The notes beneath the pieces are model-generated. The model was not told where the DNA came from. It saw only the letters and a program-made list of their open reading frames with translations, and did not search any database. Shown here piece by piece: positions 43,601-52,799 of a DNA stretch of 53,160 nt. A program made the translations under genes and the position numbers. This DNA is from Lachnospiraceae bacterium (GTDB lineage Bacteria; Bacillota; Clostridia; Lachnospirales; Lachnospiraceae). The first letter of the stretch is position 1, and every line of letters begins with the position of its first letter. The stretch is taken from positions 1 to 53,160 of the forward strand of contig JAFUAB010000023.1 of the NCBI GenBank assembly GCA_017460885.1. Reading direction: 5' to 3'.

Positions 43601-46600
43601 TACATAGCTGTACAAGGTACAATTATTACCATCCTTATCCGTAGCAGTGACCTCTGCTCCGCTTAAGTCATTGAAGCTGAAGTTATGGATCTCCAGTGAA
43701 AACGATGCATTCTCACCTGCCAGAGCGCCTGTGAATCCGGCATTTCTGATCCTTGCCGCCCCGTTTCCATCTGTCTTAAATGTTACCGGGTATGCTCCGG
43801 TATAATCCCAGATCGCATAGGGCACAAATGTTGCCTCATCGAAGCTGTCCGCGAATATCTCTCGCGCCTCTGATACCGTGATCATGCGCGAAGGGATCTT
43901 ACTTGCCATACCATATATCTCACCATCATATACTCCGAATGCCACGTCATCATAACGCTCGCCATAGTGACTGGTGATCTGCACAGGGCTTGTCTGGTAA
44001 GACATCACGCCATCTGAGATTTCCGTCTTTACTCCCCACATCTGGATATCCTTTAATCCGTCCTCCAGGTTCTCCGGCTTATCGTCTGCCGCCTGAGGCC
44101 AGATAACATAGATATATCTTCCATCAGTTTCAGCGTCGAAGGCACTGATTGCTCCTGTCTGCCAAGAATCCGCATCTTTCGAGATGGTACCTGATACAAG
44201 AGTAACCGGTGCTTCATACGCTGCGGTCATACCATCTGTATACGGAGTCTTATCTGCATACCGGTATGAGCTTCCCTGAACTTCTCCGGTTTTTATAAGA
44301 GCTTTTTCATTCTGAAGCAGATTTCCCACATTCATCGATACGATATTGCCGTCCTTAAGCCACATCAGATAAAGGTCATCTGCAACGCTTACAAATCTCG
44401 GACTGCTGTTCCCCTGACGCTCATTGCCTTCCGCATCCGTATTCAAGCTATATCCTGTCAGTATGACAGGCTTTGCAAAGGTTTCTGCAGTAAAATCATA
44501 GGTGGACAGGTACAGCTCTCTGTCACCTGCACTGCTTAAGTCGCCATCAGTATCGACGGTATAGGCAAGCACACCCGTAATCTCACCACCGGCTGTAAAT
44601 GTCGCCATATCGCTGTCAAGCAGTTGTCCTGCTCCGGGATTATCAAGCTTCACGGCTTTAGTTCCGGCTCCGCCTTCGCGGTAATATCCTGCCTCGTCCA
44701 GATCCTCCTGCAGTACGACCTCGGGCAGATATCCTTCATAGTATTTCTGTACGTATGTATTTCCGTCATCCGGTTCATTTTCAAATCCGTCGTTAGCCAG
44801 GTCATAGGTTCTGTACGCGATCTGAGTGCTTTCGGGATAGAACATATCCCGCACCATTGCTTCTGTACCGGAAGACTTATAGGCTCTCTTCTCATAGGCA
44901 ATTACGAGCCTGTCGCCGCTTTGGCTTACACCGATGGCTCTGTCTGCGGCGAGGTCGGTTTTTTCTGCGCCTGCATCTGCGTCATCTATTATCGCTGTAC
45001 TCGTAATCTCCAGAACATTTTCATCAAGCGAACCATCTGTATTTACGAATCTTCCATGTAAGTCAAGGGCATTCTGTCTTGCTATCCTGTCAGTTGTGTC
45101 CTTATATTCCTCATTCACTGATGACCACATGATCAGGGCTCTGTTACCATTTATTGAATAGATATGCGGGTACAGATCCAAAGTGCCGTCGTCCTCCAAC
45201 AGTTCGGGCTTACTCCACTCGCTTCCATTGAAATAAGTATAATAAGCTGCTTTGGCGTTCTCCTCATTCTTTACTCTGTTTTGGGGAACATTAAGGAACA
45301 CTGCTGCGAACTTACCGTCACCGAGAGATACCATATCGTAGCCTGCATCCGGCGCGATTCTGTTAGAGAGCATACCTTCGATGTAAGATTCAGACCCTCC
45401 GTCATCGATAGCGCCAAGTGCCTGCAATTCACCGTCCGCTGCAGCCGTCTCACTATCATCCAATTCGCCGTACCAGGTATCTTCACCCTCCATGTAGCTT
45501 AAGTCCTCTGCCTTAAGAGTGTCGACACTCTGTGACAGATAACTGTCCTCTGATCCTATACCCAGGGAACTAAGATCTTCCTCCCCTGTCTGATAGACAC
45601 CGTTTAAGATCGGTATCGTGTCTGAGTAATTCATAATACGGAGCTTCACGGAACCGTTCTGTGCGCAGGTTCCGGTACTGTCAGCAGATGCACCGTACGC
45701 AAGATCGTACTGCGCTTTGCCATCCACATCAGCCTGCACCAGATCACCCGCAAGGTTCGAAAAGCCCGTCAGAGTGATCTCAGGATTAAGGTTAAGTCTC
45801 CCGTAGCTGTCAAACCTTCTGTTCTCTCCGCTTCCTGCCACACTTAGGATATCGAAGCTGTCCTTATTATCTTCCGTAATGTAATAGCGCCTCTCTTTCC
45901 TGTCTTCGTCCGTAAGATCCTGCCTTTCTTCAACCACAATGGTGGTCCTGCCGGTTGCCTTAAGTTGCCTGCCGATACCGGCTGATAGTCCCAGCCCGGT
46001 GTCAAGATTTTCCGATGCATCGGAGTCTGCATCCACGGAGGCTGTGCACAGCATGTCCTTGACATACCATTTGCCGCACTCTTCATCGTAGCCGAAGGTC
46101 ATAAGCATACTGTACCCAAGATCCATCGGCAGGTTATCATCAAATTCCGCCTGCTGTCTGTACTCGTTCTGTATAGCCTTTATCTTATCATCAAGTCTGC
46201 TCTGGGCCTTATCGGCAGCCTCACCGCCCTCATCCTGCGCTTTGGCGGCAGCACGCGCCAGATCCATCAGCATATCCTTCTCGCCGCCTGCGCTCAATAT
46301 CTTCCTGCCGAAGCCCACACAGATCACGCGGTCCTGGCCGTCCATATATGCAGCACTCAGGTTATCAGTAATATCATCAAATTCTCCGCTCCAGTCCATG
46401 GTGATGGTCTGTCCTGCAGCCGGGATCAGACTTACAGACGAAGAATCATCTGTCGCTCCCAGAGGCTGAACCGAAGATGCGCCTGTCAGAGGGTTGATAA
46501 TGCGGATCGAGCCGATCCCATCCGCAACCTTAAGTCCGGCATCTCTTGACAATAAAGCACGGTCTCCCACATAAAACGCCACTCTTGCTGTAGCTCCATT

Positions 46601-48946
46601 ACCGATGCCCTTTGCTTTAGGATTGAAATCAAAGGTAAAAAGACCGCTGTGACTGGCATCCTCAGTTCCTTCTATGGACACCTTATTGCCATTCGTATTG
46701 GTAAAGGTGATCATGCCCTTGGTAAGAACCTCGTTTCCTCTGTGGGCGCTCATCTGCAGTCTGTAGTTCCTGTCGCCCCCGGGAAGAGCATAGTAGCCAT
46801 CGGACGATCCTATCTTAGTATCGGAAGTATCTACTGTCATATACTCCTTGCCGCTGCCGTCCTTTTTATTCTGCTCTATCAGAAGCTTTACATCGGAAAT
46901 ATCCACATCAGCAGTGGCGTCTACAACAACATTTCCCAATTTATTAGGGTTCTGGGAGTAAACCACTCCGATTGTACCTACCTCGTTCTCTCCGGTGAAA
47001 GTCACGTTGTAGTCGTACAGATCGTAATACTTAAACTTTTCATTGCTTTCAAGCTCGTAGTACCCCCTCGCATCGGTTGTAACCTCCTGTCCGGCTTTGA
47101 AGCCGCTGGCAAACACCGTGATGCCGCCTAAACCCTTCTGCACCTTCTTCCCGGATATAAGCAGCTGATCATTAAGTAGCAGATACCCCTTGATCGGCAG
47201 AGACTTCACCTCCCTGGCCACATTGACATCCTTGACGAAGTTGTAATATACCCTGTTCTTCACCGGTAGTTGAGGGATAAACTTAAACTGATCCCCGAAG
47301 GTGTTCCGGAAAGCCTCATAACCCGGGATCCTGATATCATCCACGCCGTCGCCATTGGTATCCTGGGTTCCGTCCTTCCAGTAGGCGTGAAAGCCCGACT
47401 TCGATGTAGCACCGAAGATATACGGCTTAAAAAGGTGAACATTTTCGATGGTGAAGGTCTCTCCGGCTGCGACCACCGTACCTAAAATGGGATTTTTCTC
47501 TGCTCCGGGACCATTTATAAAGGTAAGCTTGCCGTCCGCCCCTTCATTTACCGACTGTGGACTGGGAGCCATGGTGATGGAGCCTGTGGCTGCATCGCCA
47601 TAGTAGATCATGACACGACATAAATTTTTACCCAGAATAACTTTTGTCATTCCGGAATTCCACATATCCCCTTTATAATTGATAGCCGCTTCCAATGTAG
47701 TGGGATCGTCCGAACTCTGGCTGTCGCTTTGCGTTCTCCATTCGGTCCATTTATCGGATCTGTTGGATTTATTGTAATAAGCTCCGGTGGGTGATTGCAG
47801 TATCAGATGGGAAATCCTGTAGTCTGAATTAGCTTTCGCACTAACCCGGATCGTGTCAAGCTTCGTGGCGTTCTGAGTGTAGTCACTCCGAAAACCGTCA
47901 TAGACACCCTTTACATTGGCCTTTCCGTCCACTGCAGCATAACCGTTGAAAAACTGCACAGCCTGATATTTCGGCTCATAGACGGGCACCAGCGTAAAGG
48001 TGCCATCAGAGGAAAGGTAATCCTTATACTTGCTCAGAAAATTCTGGTCAAAGGTAAAGCTGGCTGAGTTTGTGATAAAGCCGCTGAGTTCATTTGTCTT
48101 TCCGGGCTTTGCCAGCTTAAAACCACGGCAGATTACGGTATTGCCGTCGGCCTTCACGCCCTGTGAGTTGGTTCCGCCGCCCTCCCACACGGAGGCGCTG
48201 ACGGTCTGACCACAGACAAACTGCTTTTCCTCAACATGCTTGCCGTTTCCATCCGTGAAATACGGCTTGGGGTACTCTACAAGTTTTCCGGGTTCATATC
48301 TGTCCTCGCCGGTAAAAACTCGCTCCCTGTATTCCCCCATGTGATTATAATTATCGTCTACCTTAAAATTATAGCTTGCGTATCCGATTGAATAACTTTG
48401 CAGTTTATAGCTTTTTACATACTTAAAATTCCCCTCCAATCCAAGGCCAATGCTTGCCTTGCCGTAATTCCAGGTTTCACCGCTGCCTCGCCTGAAATAA
48501 TCAGTAAAAGTCATATAACTACCATCATCCAGGCGACGATGAATACAGGGTTTTATGTTTTTCCCTGTAGATGCATCAATCAGATACAGGTAAGTATCGC
48601 CCACGTAATATGCCCAATCGTCAGCTGAAAATGCTGTCACAACCTTTATATAGTCTGCAGTTCTGAGATCGATATCGTTCACAACCCTGGTAGGGTTATC
48701 GCTAACCGGAGTAACACTACCCCCACCGATAGAAGTAACTTCCAATGTACCATATGGCTTGCTGCCCAGTGCTTCTATCTCCTCATCAGGCATCCCGACA
48801 GCACCGGATGATTCCTTTTCAATCTGATCATTTTGAATGCTGTCCTCCGCTTCAGCGACCGCTGCAAAGGCGTTTACATCCATCGAAGACCACACCATCA
48901 TGGCTGCCATAAGTACACTGATTGCTCGTTTTAAATATTTCCTCAT
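40688..48946 (-). CDS. Giant BspA-type LRR surface protein
   Basis: A 2752-aa secreted protein. ATG 48946 has AGGGG 7 bases upstream; a GTG 8 codons earlier is less likely. A signal peptide (YLKRAISVLMAAMMVWSSM) precedes adhesin-like beta domains. A carboxypeptidase-regulatory-like domain lies at about 585-690 (GITVFASGFKAGQEVTTDAR). A beta-propeller or sialidase-like stretch covers about 1150-1650, a CARDB-like domain about 1850-1960, and a group 2 Ig-like domain follows. BspA/LRR_5 repeats (DAFAGCxxLxxVTM) fill about 2240-2740. No LPXTG, SLH or choline-binding anchor was seen. Its C-terminal 115 residues are paralogous to the truncated protein at 52800. Confidence 0.9.
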   Translation of the reverse strand: MRKYLKRAISVLMAAMMVWSSMDVNAFAAVAEAEDSIQNDQIEKESSGAVGMPDEEIEALGSKPYGTLEVTSIGGGSVTPVSDNPTRVVNDIDLRTADYIKVVTAFSADDWAYYVGDTYLYLIDASTGKNIKPCIHRRLDDGSYMTFTDYFRRGSGETWNYGKASIGLGLEGNFKYVKSYKLQSYSIGYASYNFKVDDNYNHMGEYRERVFTGEDRYEPGKLVEYPKPYFTDGNGKHVEEKQFVCGQTVSASVWEGGGTNSQGVKADGNTVICRGFKLAKPGKTNELSGFITNSASFTFDQNFLSKYKDYLSSDGTFTLVPVYEPKYQAVQFFNGYAAVDGKANVKGVYDGFRSDYTQNATKLDTIRVSAKANSDYRISHLILQSPTGAYYNKSNRSDKWTEWRTQSDSQSSDDPTTLEAAINYKGDMWNSGMTKVILGKNLCRVMIYYGDAATGSITMAPSPQSVNEGADGKLTFINGPGAEKNPILGTVVAAGETFTIENVHLFKPYIFGATSKSGFHAYWKDGTQDTNGDGVDDIRIPGYEAFRNTFGDQFKFIPQLPVKNRVYYNFVKDVNVAREVKSLPIKGYLLLNDQLLISGKKVQKGLGGITVFASGFKAGQEVTTDARGYYELESNEKFKYYDLYDYNVTFTGENEVGTIGVVYSQNPNKLGNVVVDATADVDISDVKLLIEQNKKDGSGKEYMTVDTSDTKIGSSDGYYALPGGDRNYRLQMSAHRGNEVLTKGMITFTNTNGNKVSIEGTEDASHSGLFTFDFNPKAKGIGNGATARVAFYVGDRALLSRDAGLKVADGIGSIRIINPLTGASSVQPLGATDDSSSVSLIPAAGQTITMDWSGEFDDITDNLSAAYMDGQDRVICVGFGRKILSAGGEKDMLMDLARAAAKAQDEGGEAADKAQSRLDDKIKAIQNEYRQQAEFDDNLPMDLGYSMLMTFGYDEECGKWYVKDMLCTASVDADSDASENLDTGLGLSAGIGRQLKATGRTTIVVEERQDLTDEDRKERRYYITEDNKDSFDILSVAGSGENRRFDSYGRLNLNPEITLTGFSNLAGDLVQADVDGKAQYDLAYGASADSTGTCAQNGSVKLRIMNYSDTIPILNGVYQTGEEDLSSLGIGSEDSYLSQSVDTLKAEDLSYMEGEDTWYGELDDSETAAADGELQALGAIDDGGSESYIEGMLSNRIAPDAGYDMVSLGDGKFAAVFLNVPQNRVKNEENAKAAYYTYFNGSEWSKPELLEDDGTLDLYPHIYSINGNRALIMWSSVNEEYKDTTDRIARQNALDLHGRFVNTDGSLDENVLEITSTAIIDDADAGAEKTDLAADRAIGVSQSGDRLVIAYEKRAYKSSGTEAMVRDMFYPESTQIAYRTYDLANDGFENEPDDGNTYVQKYYEGYLPEVVLQEDLDEAGYYREGGAGTKAVKLDNPGAGQLLDSDMATFTAGGEITGVLAYTVDTDGDLSSAGDRELYLSTYDFTAETFAKPVILTGYSLNTDAEGNERQGNSSPRFVSVADDLYLMWLKDGNIVSMNVGNLLQNEKALIKTGEVQGSSYRYADKTPYTDGMTAAYEAPVTLVSGTISKDADSWQTGAISAFDAETDGRYIYVIWPQAADDKPENLEDGLKDIQMWGVKTEISDGVMSYQTSPVQITSHYGERYDDVAFGVYDGEIYGMASKIPSRMITVSEAREIFADSFDEATFVPYAIWDYTGAYPVTFKTDGNGAARIRNAGFTGALAGENASFSLEIHNFSFNDLSGAEVTATDKDGNNCTLYSYVPAETEDGEGETTAAEKITINGLGGGDTYVVTGSVPLAEDAVNAGVTITLSDAEGNIVDDATITRELAPDITLQDISISDTGVRNLYQVAGRVINEGTALADAGVISLVVQRGSADKTLKQIEYPALMPGESYEFDEENENDAQDDGARCVLIEVSDDDFTVTDDLAADNGASDDPDVDDDASDDQVQSTEFVAEELQLYAVYSGGMGRLRIPVKDAVRDAVYDTGSASSNKFITRSISESALEDIGFVTGVQVDAVKAAEDDDGNLTGVLVSSGKGQITLEAGETVDIQARILTDSPRKGAQATFDQNNELVELSTGTEGLSYHYEYIGDNAEINTDGMLHTLSEGTGRIKVYVYPDNSEYVADNNTGDSTVVIDGEEFQSMDDEDSYGEDSFHKLPTAAIRTFVIDVNILKEGERTDTTGSYAVGGIQYRIINETDAAVCGPEDGANVKTLTIPATVTIDGKKYNVTRIDAYAFNKSLSIEKLSIGRNVTQIGSSAFEGCENLKGVTFGSALKQIGESAFKGCAGISAVTLPAKLERIEAEAFYGCAGLKNLIIPASVAYIGDKAFAGCTGLLKITVKSDKLTGNNLGTDVFLGVPQSADYNIAIKDAAARNELTDTLMNASDQVTDKKGITYSISSKADKTLSVTGLTDPAKAKLKSLSIPAKVTFKGYKYTVTAIADGAFENNVMLTKVTIPKTVTSIGDRAFAGDTALKSAAIPAAVKTLGAEAYSGCAKLNKVTIASPSLTVGEDAFKGVPDVTVFKYSFKGEEAARKLSGQLLRQSTSFVSRTGLTYEILDPDLTGVLLTGSTDKSIEKLNVPDTVTFRGAKLKVISVQDGAFAYNKNLKKATLGKNVTEICPDAFAGCVQLSSVTMKGVKTIFFGAFTGCTGLKSIKLPKTTDAIDGRAFAGCISLDTVTIQSASPTNLKTVGADAFEDISTGATFKISAKKADKETIKTLLIEAGVDLERIK

Positions 48947-48983
48947 CTCTTTTCCCCTGTTTCTGTTCACAAGTCCTTATCTG

Positions 48984-50414
48984 TTACGCTTTCTCAAAAA
49001 GCTGATCAAGATCGATCACCCTGCTTACATAATTGCTGTACATATTCTTTTTAATGCCGCAGGTTGTTATCATTACAAGCTGAAGCGTCTTATTCGTCTT
49101 TGTTTCCTCTCTGAACACTCTGACCCCGGTCTTCAGAGCCTCGTCGTCCTCTTTTTTGATATCATACACATCTGTGTAAAACTTAATTTCGCAAAGGCTG
49201 ATCACTCTGTCATGACGGTCTATGACCAGGTCAATCTGTGCACCCTTTTCTTCGCCATCACCTTTTTTCATCCATGATGATATCTCAGATCTTACGGCCG
49301 CGATCCCCAGCGCTTTTTTTATCTGTTCTATATGATCCTTACATACCTGCTCAAATGTAAAGCCCTGCCATGCGCTTCTTTGTCTGTCATCATTGGTATC
49401 ACTCCACAGATGCGGGTTTTTACCGGAATTATCCCTTACAAAACTGAAGAAAAACTTGGTATAATAGTCTGACAACTGGTAATGCATATCCCTGCTTTTA
49501 TGACGGTATGCGGGATTAATACGGACAAAGCCGGCATTTATGAGATCATCAAGTATCTTAGTCAGCGTTCCGTTTTGCGGGAGCTTCGTATCAGACTCGA
49601 TCTCCGCGCGGGTCAGTCCCTTTCTTTTCCTGCTCAGGGCTTCAACTATTCTGATATACTGGTCGCTGTTTTTAAACAGAGTTCTGTACAGCTGTTCAAA
49701 CTCATCATACAGCTCTGCCCCGTTTCTGAAGAAAAGCTCATCAATATTTTCATTCAGCGTAAGTCTTCTGTCCAAAAGTCTTAAATAATACGGTATTCCA
49801 CCCATTATCATATAGCACTGCGTGATATCATATCTCGACCAGCAGATATCTCTGGATATAAGATACTGCTCAACATCGTGTAGGTTCAGGGGCTTAAGGT
49901 GCAGTTTGCAGGTACACCGATTAAAAAGGCCTCCCTTATTCTTCTCAATATTGTCCGTAAGCCATGATGCCGCTGATCCGCATGCGATAAATACCAGATT
50001 CTTCCTTGTGCTTGCCCATGCATTCCAGAACCATTCAAATGCGGGAAGAAAACCTGATTTCTGCTTATCCATCCACGGCATTTCATCAAAGAAAACCACC
50101 TGTTTTTCATCGGATGGCTTACTTTCGAGATAGTCTCTCAGCAAAAAGAAAGCCTCAGTCCAATCCTTAACCGCAGCGTATTCTTTTTTTGAACATCGTT
50201 CAAGCTCCAGAATGAAGTTTTTTAACTGGATCTGCGTGCTCTGATCATAGGAGCCGGTGAATTTAAAATCAAAATCATAGTTAAAGTATTCATTGATCAG
50301 AAATGTCTTTCCAACTCTTCTTCTCCCGTAAACGAGGATAAGCTGCGCTTCCTTTTCCTCTAATGCTCTGTTCAACCTGTTTATTTCATTCTCTCTGCCG
50401 ATCAGATCATTCAT
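48984..50414 (-). CDS. AAA ATPase with C-terminal PDDEXK (DUF234-type) domain
   Basis: A 476-aa protein of the archaeal-type ATPase family. IGRENEINRLNRAL, Walker A VYGRRRVGKTFL, Walker B VVFFDEMPWMD and sensor IACGSAASWL are intact. A winged-helix region (RAEIESDTKLPQNGTLTKIL) follows. The C-terminal nuclease-like domain has GAQIDLVIDR and ISLCEIKFY, the D...ExK core. ATG 50414 has AAGGTGAG upstream. These proteins are widespread with unclear roles, often near mobile or surface genes. It lies 37 bp before the giant LRR gene and may share its promoter. Confidence 0.88.
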   Translation of the reverse strand: MNDLIGRENEINRLNRALEEKEAQLILVYGRRRVGKTFLINEYFNYDFDFKFTGSYDQSTQIQLKNFILELERCSKKEYAAVKDWTEAFFLLRDYLESKPSDEKQVVFFDEMPWMDKQKSGFLPAFEWFWNAWASTRKNLVFIACGSAASWLTDNIEKNKGGLFNRCTCKLHLKPLNLHDVEQYLISRDICWSRYDITQCYMIMGGIPYYLRLLDRRLTLNENIDELFFRNGAELYDEFEQLYRTLFKNSDQYIRIVEALSRKRKGLTRAEIESDTKLPQNGTLTKILDDLINAGFVRINPAYRHKSRDMHYQLSDYYTKFFFSFVRDNSGKNPHLWSDTNDDRQRSAWQGFTFEQVCKDHIEQIKKALGIAAVRSEISSWMKKGDGEEKGAQIDLVIDRHDRVISLCEIKFYTDVYDIKKEDDEALKTGVRVFREETKTNKTLQLVMITTCGIKKNMYSNYVSRVIDLDQLFEKA

Positions 50415-50519
50415 AGCACTCACCTTCAAGACCTCAACGCATAAAGCGATTTTTAGTCTATATCCTGAAAAAATAATGACTTATAGACATAAAATGTTTA
50501 TTTCTTATCTATATCGTAT

Positions 50520-50548
50520 ATTCTATTCAACATAAAGTACAATTACAA
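50520..50548 (-). promoter_or_regulatory. Predicted sigma-A promoter upstream of the ATPase and giant LRR genes
   Basis: On the minus strand, -35 TTGTAA (50548-50543), a 17-bp spacer and -10 TAGAAT (50525-50520). It lies in the 179-bp AT-rich gap after the redoxin gene, the largest gap in the right half. Confidence 0.55.
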
Positions 50549-50593
50549 GTCTTTTGTTTTAGCAAAGTATACGGCGATTTGTGATGCTCTGTC

Positions 50594-51655
50594 TCATTTC
50601 AGGTATTCATCCAGTCTCGATTCATACTCACTCACTCTGGCTCCAAGTATAGGGTCTCCCAGGATCTTACCGTTACTGTCAACAAAATAGGTCGTAGGTG
50701 TTCCTACACAGGATAACGAATCTGTAAAGCCTTCCCATGCCCGGAGATTGATATAACCGACCCCCGTGTCACTGATTATATCCTGTGCATCCTGCAGATA
50801 CATATTATTTCCTACCGGAACATCTGACACCAGTCCTACCACAGCGCCTCCCCTGGCGGAGATATCATCATGGATCTTCTGAAGCTCGGCCATCTCATTA
50901 ATGCAGGGACCGCAGGTGGTTGCCCAGATATTGACCATCGTAACCTTGTTTCTTCCAAACAGATCGGCCGAATTAATTGCAGTCCCATTAAGATCCACTG
51001 TGTCAAATACGACTGAATCTCCTGCGTCGTTACCGTGCCATATATACGGCTCGCAGAATTTCATGCTCGCTAAAATAGCGTCGGCGGCATCATAAAACGC
51101 ATTGTATTCAGCTATATTGTCACCCTCAAAATTCTCTGATGTATTCTGTGCGATGGCCGAATACCATGTATATTCGCCTTCCTTATGGATCTGCTTAAGG
51201 GTCTCAAGCGCCTCTTCATCTCCCTCTTCCAATTTGCCGCCGTATACAACCTTAAGGTTCTCAATGATCTTCTCTTTGACTTCGTCGTCGCTGCCCGCAT
51301 CCTTCACGCAGAACACCTCGAAGCTGAAGCCTCTGCGTATCTTATCATATTCTTCCTCCGGCAATGCGTTCAGTTCATCCTCCGTCATATTGAAATATAC
51401 CGGAATACCGAACATCACGCCTTCTCCATAGTTCATTTCGCCGACATCATTAGAAAGGATACATCCGGTTTTTATCTCAATATCACCCGGCAGTTCAAAC
51501 CCGAAGCCGGTCTGCGGAAAATCATATGTACAGCCCGTACCGGATATATTTCCCTGAGTTTCACTGCTTTCTGCTGTCTGATTTTCAGACGAGCCGCAGC
51601 CGGCCATAGATAATACTGTAACTACACTCATCAATAATGCTAAAAACTTTTTCAT
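50594..51655 (-). CDS. TlpA/redoxin-type thiol-disulfide lipoprotein
   Basis: A 353-aa lipoprotein (lipobox MAGC, Cys about residue 20). Residues 40-200 form an unfamiliar domain. The C-terminal thioredoxin fold begins near 210 (VDLNGTAINSADLFGRN), with the active site NIWATTCGPCINEMAEL (CGPC about 247-250) and the cis-proline in CVGTPTTYFVD. It probably reduces disulfides outside the membrane. It follows the 4Fe-4S membrane protein by 26 bp, and that pairing suggests that the membrane protein feeds it electrons. Confidence 0.9.
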   Translation of the reverse strand: MKKFLALLMSVVTVLSMAGCGSSENQTAESSETQGNISGTGCTYDFPQTGFGFELPGDIEIKTGCILSNDVGEMNYGEGVMFGIPVYFNMTEDELNALPEEEYDKIRRGFSFEVFCVKDAGSDDEVKEKIIENLKVVYGGKLEEGDEEALETLKQIHKEGEYTWYSAIAQNTSENFEGDNIAEYNAFYDAADAILASMKFCEPYIWHGNDAGDSVVFDTVDLNGTAINSADLFGRNKVTMVNIWATTCGPCINEMAELQKIHDDISARGGAVVGLVSDVPVGNNMYLQDAQDIISDTGVGYINLRAWEGFTDSLSCVGTPTTYFVDSNGKILGDPILGARVSEYESRLDEYLK

Positions 51656-51681
51656 AATGATTCCTCCTGATCTACTCTGTG

Positions 51682-52584
51682 TTATTTAATCGCCTGCGGT
51701 ATTTTGCCTGCTTCCGGCGATGATTGACTTTTCCTTGACTTAACACCCATCGAAAGCGCCTTTTTCGGACAGGCCGCAATGCATTCCCGACAGCGGATGC
51801 ATTCGCTGCTGTTTGGATTTATATGCGGATCCACATTCATTTTGCAGGTCTTTGCGCAAAGTCCGCAGTTTATACAGCTATGCTCATCCACATGCATACG
51901 CACGAGGCTGACCTTCTGGAACAGTCCGTAGAAAGCGCCGAGCGGACAGATATATTTGCAGAACGGCCGGTATATGAACATGGAAGATAATATGCACAGG
52001 ATAAGGAGCAGGAACTTCCACTTAAAAAGCCACCCTAACATGCTCCTCATCTGGCTGTTTAACAGTACAAGCGTGATACCGCCCTCAAGCGTCCCAACCG
52101 GACATATGTATTTACAGAAGAACGGCTCTCCGGCTCCATACTCCGTGCGGTAGAAAAAAGGCAGTCCGAACACCATTACCACCAGGATCACATACTTTAA
52201 GTATCTTAATACATTGTCCAACTTCTGAGGCACCCTGATCTTGGGTACCGGGATCTTATATAAAAGCTCCTGCAGCAGTCCGAAGAGGCACAGCCATCCG
52301 CAGATAAACCGGCCGCATATAAGTCCGATAAGTGACAGATAGCCTATGACATAGAAAGCGAATTTCCTGTGCCGCCCGTCAAATACCGCCTGCATTGATC
52401 CGATAGGACAAGAACCCAAAGCCCCGGGGCAGGAATAACAGTTCATGCCAGGTACGCAGAGCTTTTTTAAATTGCCGCCGTATATTGCAGGTCCTCCCGG
52501 GAGAAATCCTTTTACATATGCGTTCGTAATGATCCCCCATCCTGCCTGAATACATTTTCTGATAATTCCTGTTTTCTTATCCAA
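51682..52584 (-). CDS. NapH-like 4Fe-4S polytopic membrane protein
   Basis: A 300-aa protein from TTG 52584, which overlaps the stop of the small CXXC gene by 8 bp. The N-terminus carries NCYSCPGALGSCPIGSMQ. Four to five membrane helices alternate with the two cysteine motifs FCKYICPVGTLEGG and FCKYICPLGAFYGL, the signature of NapH/NosR/YccM electron carriers. Two ferredoxin clusters end it: CINCGLCAKTCKMNVDP and CIRCRECIAACPKKAL. It probably passes electrons across the membrane to the redoxin lipoprotein. The start has GGAG 10 bases upstream. Confidence 0.92.
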   Translation of the reverse strand: MDKKTGIIRKCIQAGWGIITNAYVKGFLPGGPAIYGGNLKKLCVPGMNCYSCPGALGSCPIGSMQAVFDGRHRKFAFYVIGYLSLIGLICGRFICGWLCLFGLLQELLYKIPVPKIRVPQKLDNVLRYLKYVILVVMVFGLPFFYRTEYGAGEPFFCKYICPVGTLEGGITLVLLNSQMRSMLGWLFKWKFLLLILCILSSMFIYRPFCKYICPLGAFYGLFQKVSLVRMHVDEHSCINCGLCAKTCKMNVDPHINPNSSECIRCRECIAACPKKALSMGVKSRKSQSSPEAGKIPQAIK

Positions 52585-52732
52585 GTCCGATACACTCCAT
52601 ACAGATATTTACCGCCTTATTTAAAACGGTATTTACCTCGCCTCTCCATATGCCGAACGCACAAAGAGCAATGGATGCGAGCATCAGAACCACTGTCACT
52701 GCAAGTGGTATTTCCCTGTTGTTTTTTTTCAA
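52577..52732 (-). CDS. Small CXXC membrane protein (CD1871A-like)
   Basis: A 51-aa protein read from TTG 52732 with AAGGAGG 8 bases upstream. It begins MKKNNREIP, has one membrane helix (LAVTVVLMLASIALCAFGIW) and ends EVNTVLNKAVNICMECIGLG, with a CMEC motif just after the helix. I recall a family of tiny CXXC proteins (CD1871A family) linked to 4Fe-4S membrane proteins and redoxins, which fits this location exactly. It overlaps the next gene by 8 bp. A longer 60-aa frame over the same bases is a shadow. The likely role is a thiol relay at the outer membrane face. Confidence 0.82.
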   Translation of the reverse strand: MKKNNREIPLAVTVVLMLASIALCAFGIWRGEVNTVLNKAVNICMECIGLG

Positions 52733-52799
52733 GAAATTCTCCTCCTTCATTCTCCTGATATCTGATCTTTCCTCTGTTTTTCCTATGCAGGATCGACAT

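Noticed and set aside
28622-48946. Lantibiotic or RiPP cluster around the BcrA/LanF-like ABC genes
   Set aside because: No precursor peptide, modification enzyme or LanT-type exporter was found nearby.
37046-48946. Sortase (LPXTG) anchoring of the large secreted proteins
   Set aside because: No LPXTG-like motif with a hydrophobic tail occurs at any of their C-termini.
52617-52799. 60-aa minus-strand frame
   Set aside because: Same bases encode the better supported 51-aa CXXC protein with AAGGAGG and a coupled stop.
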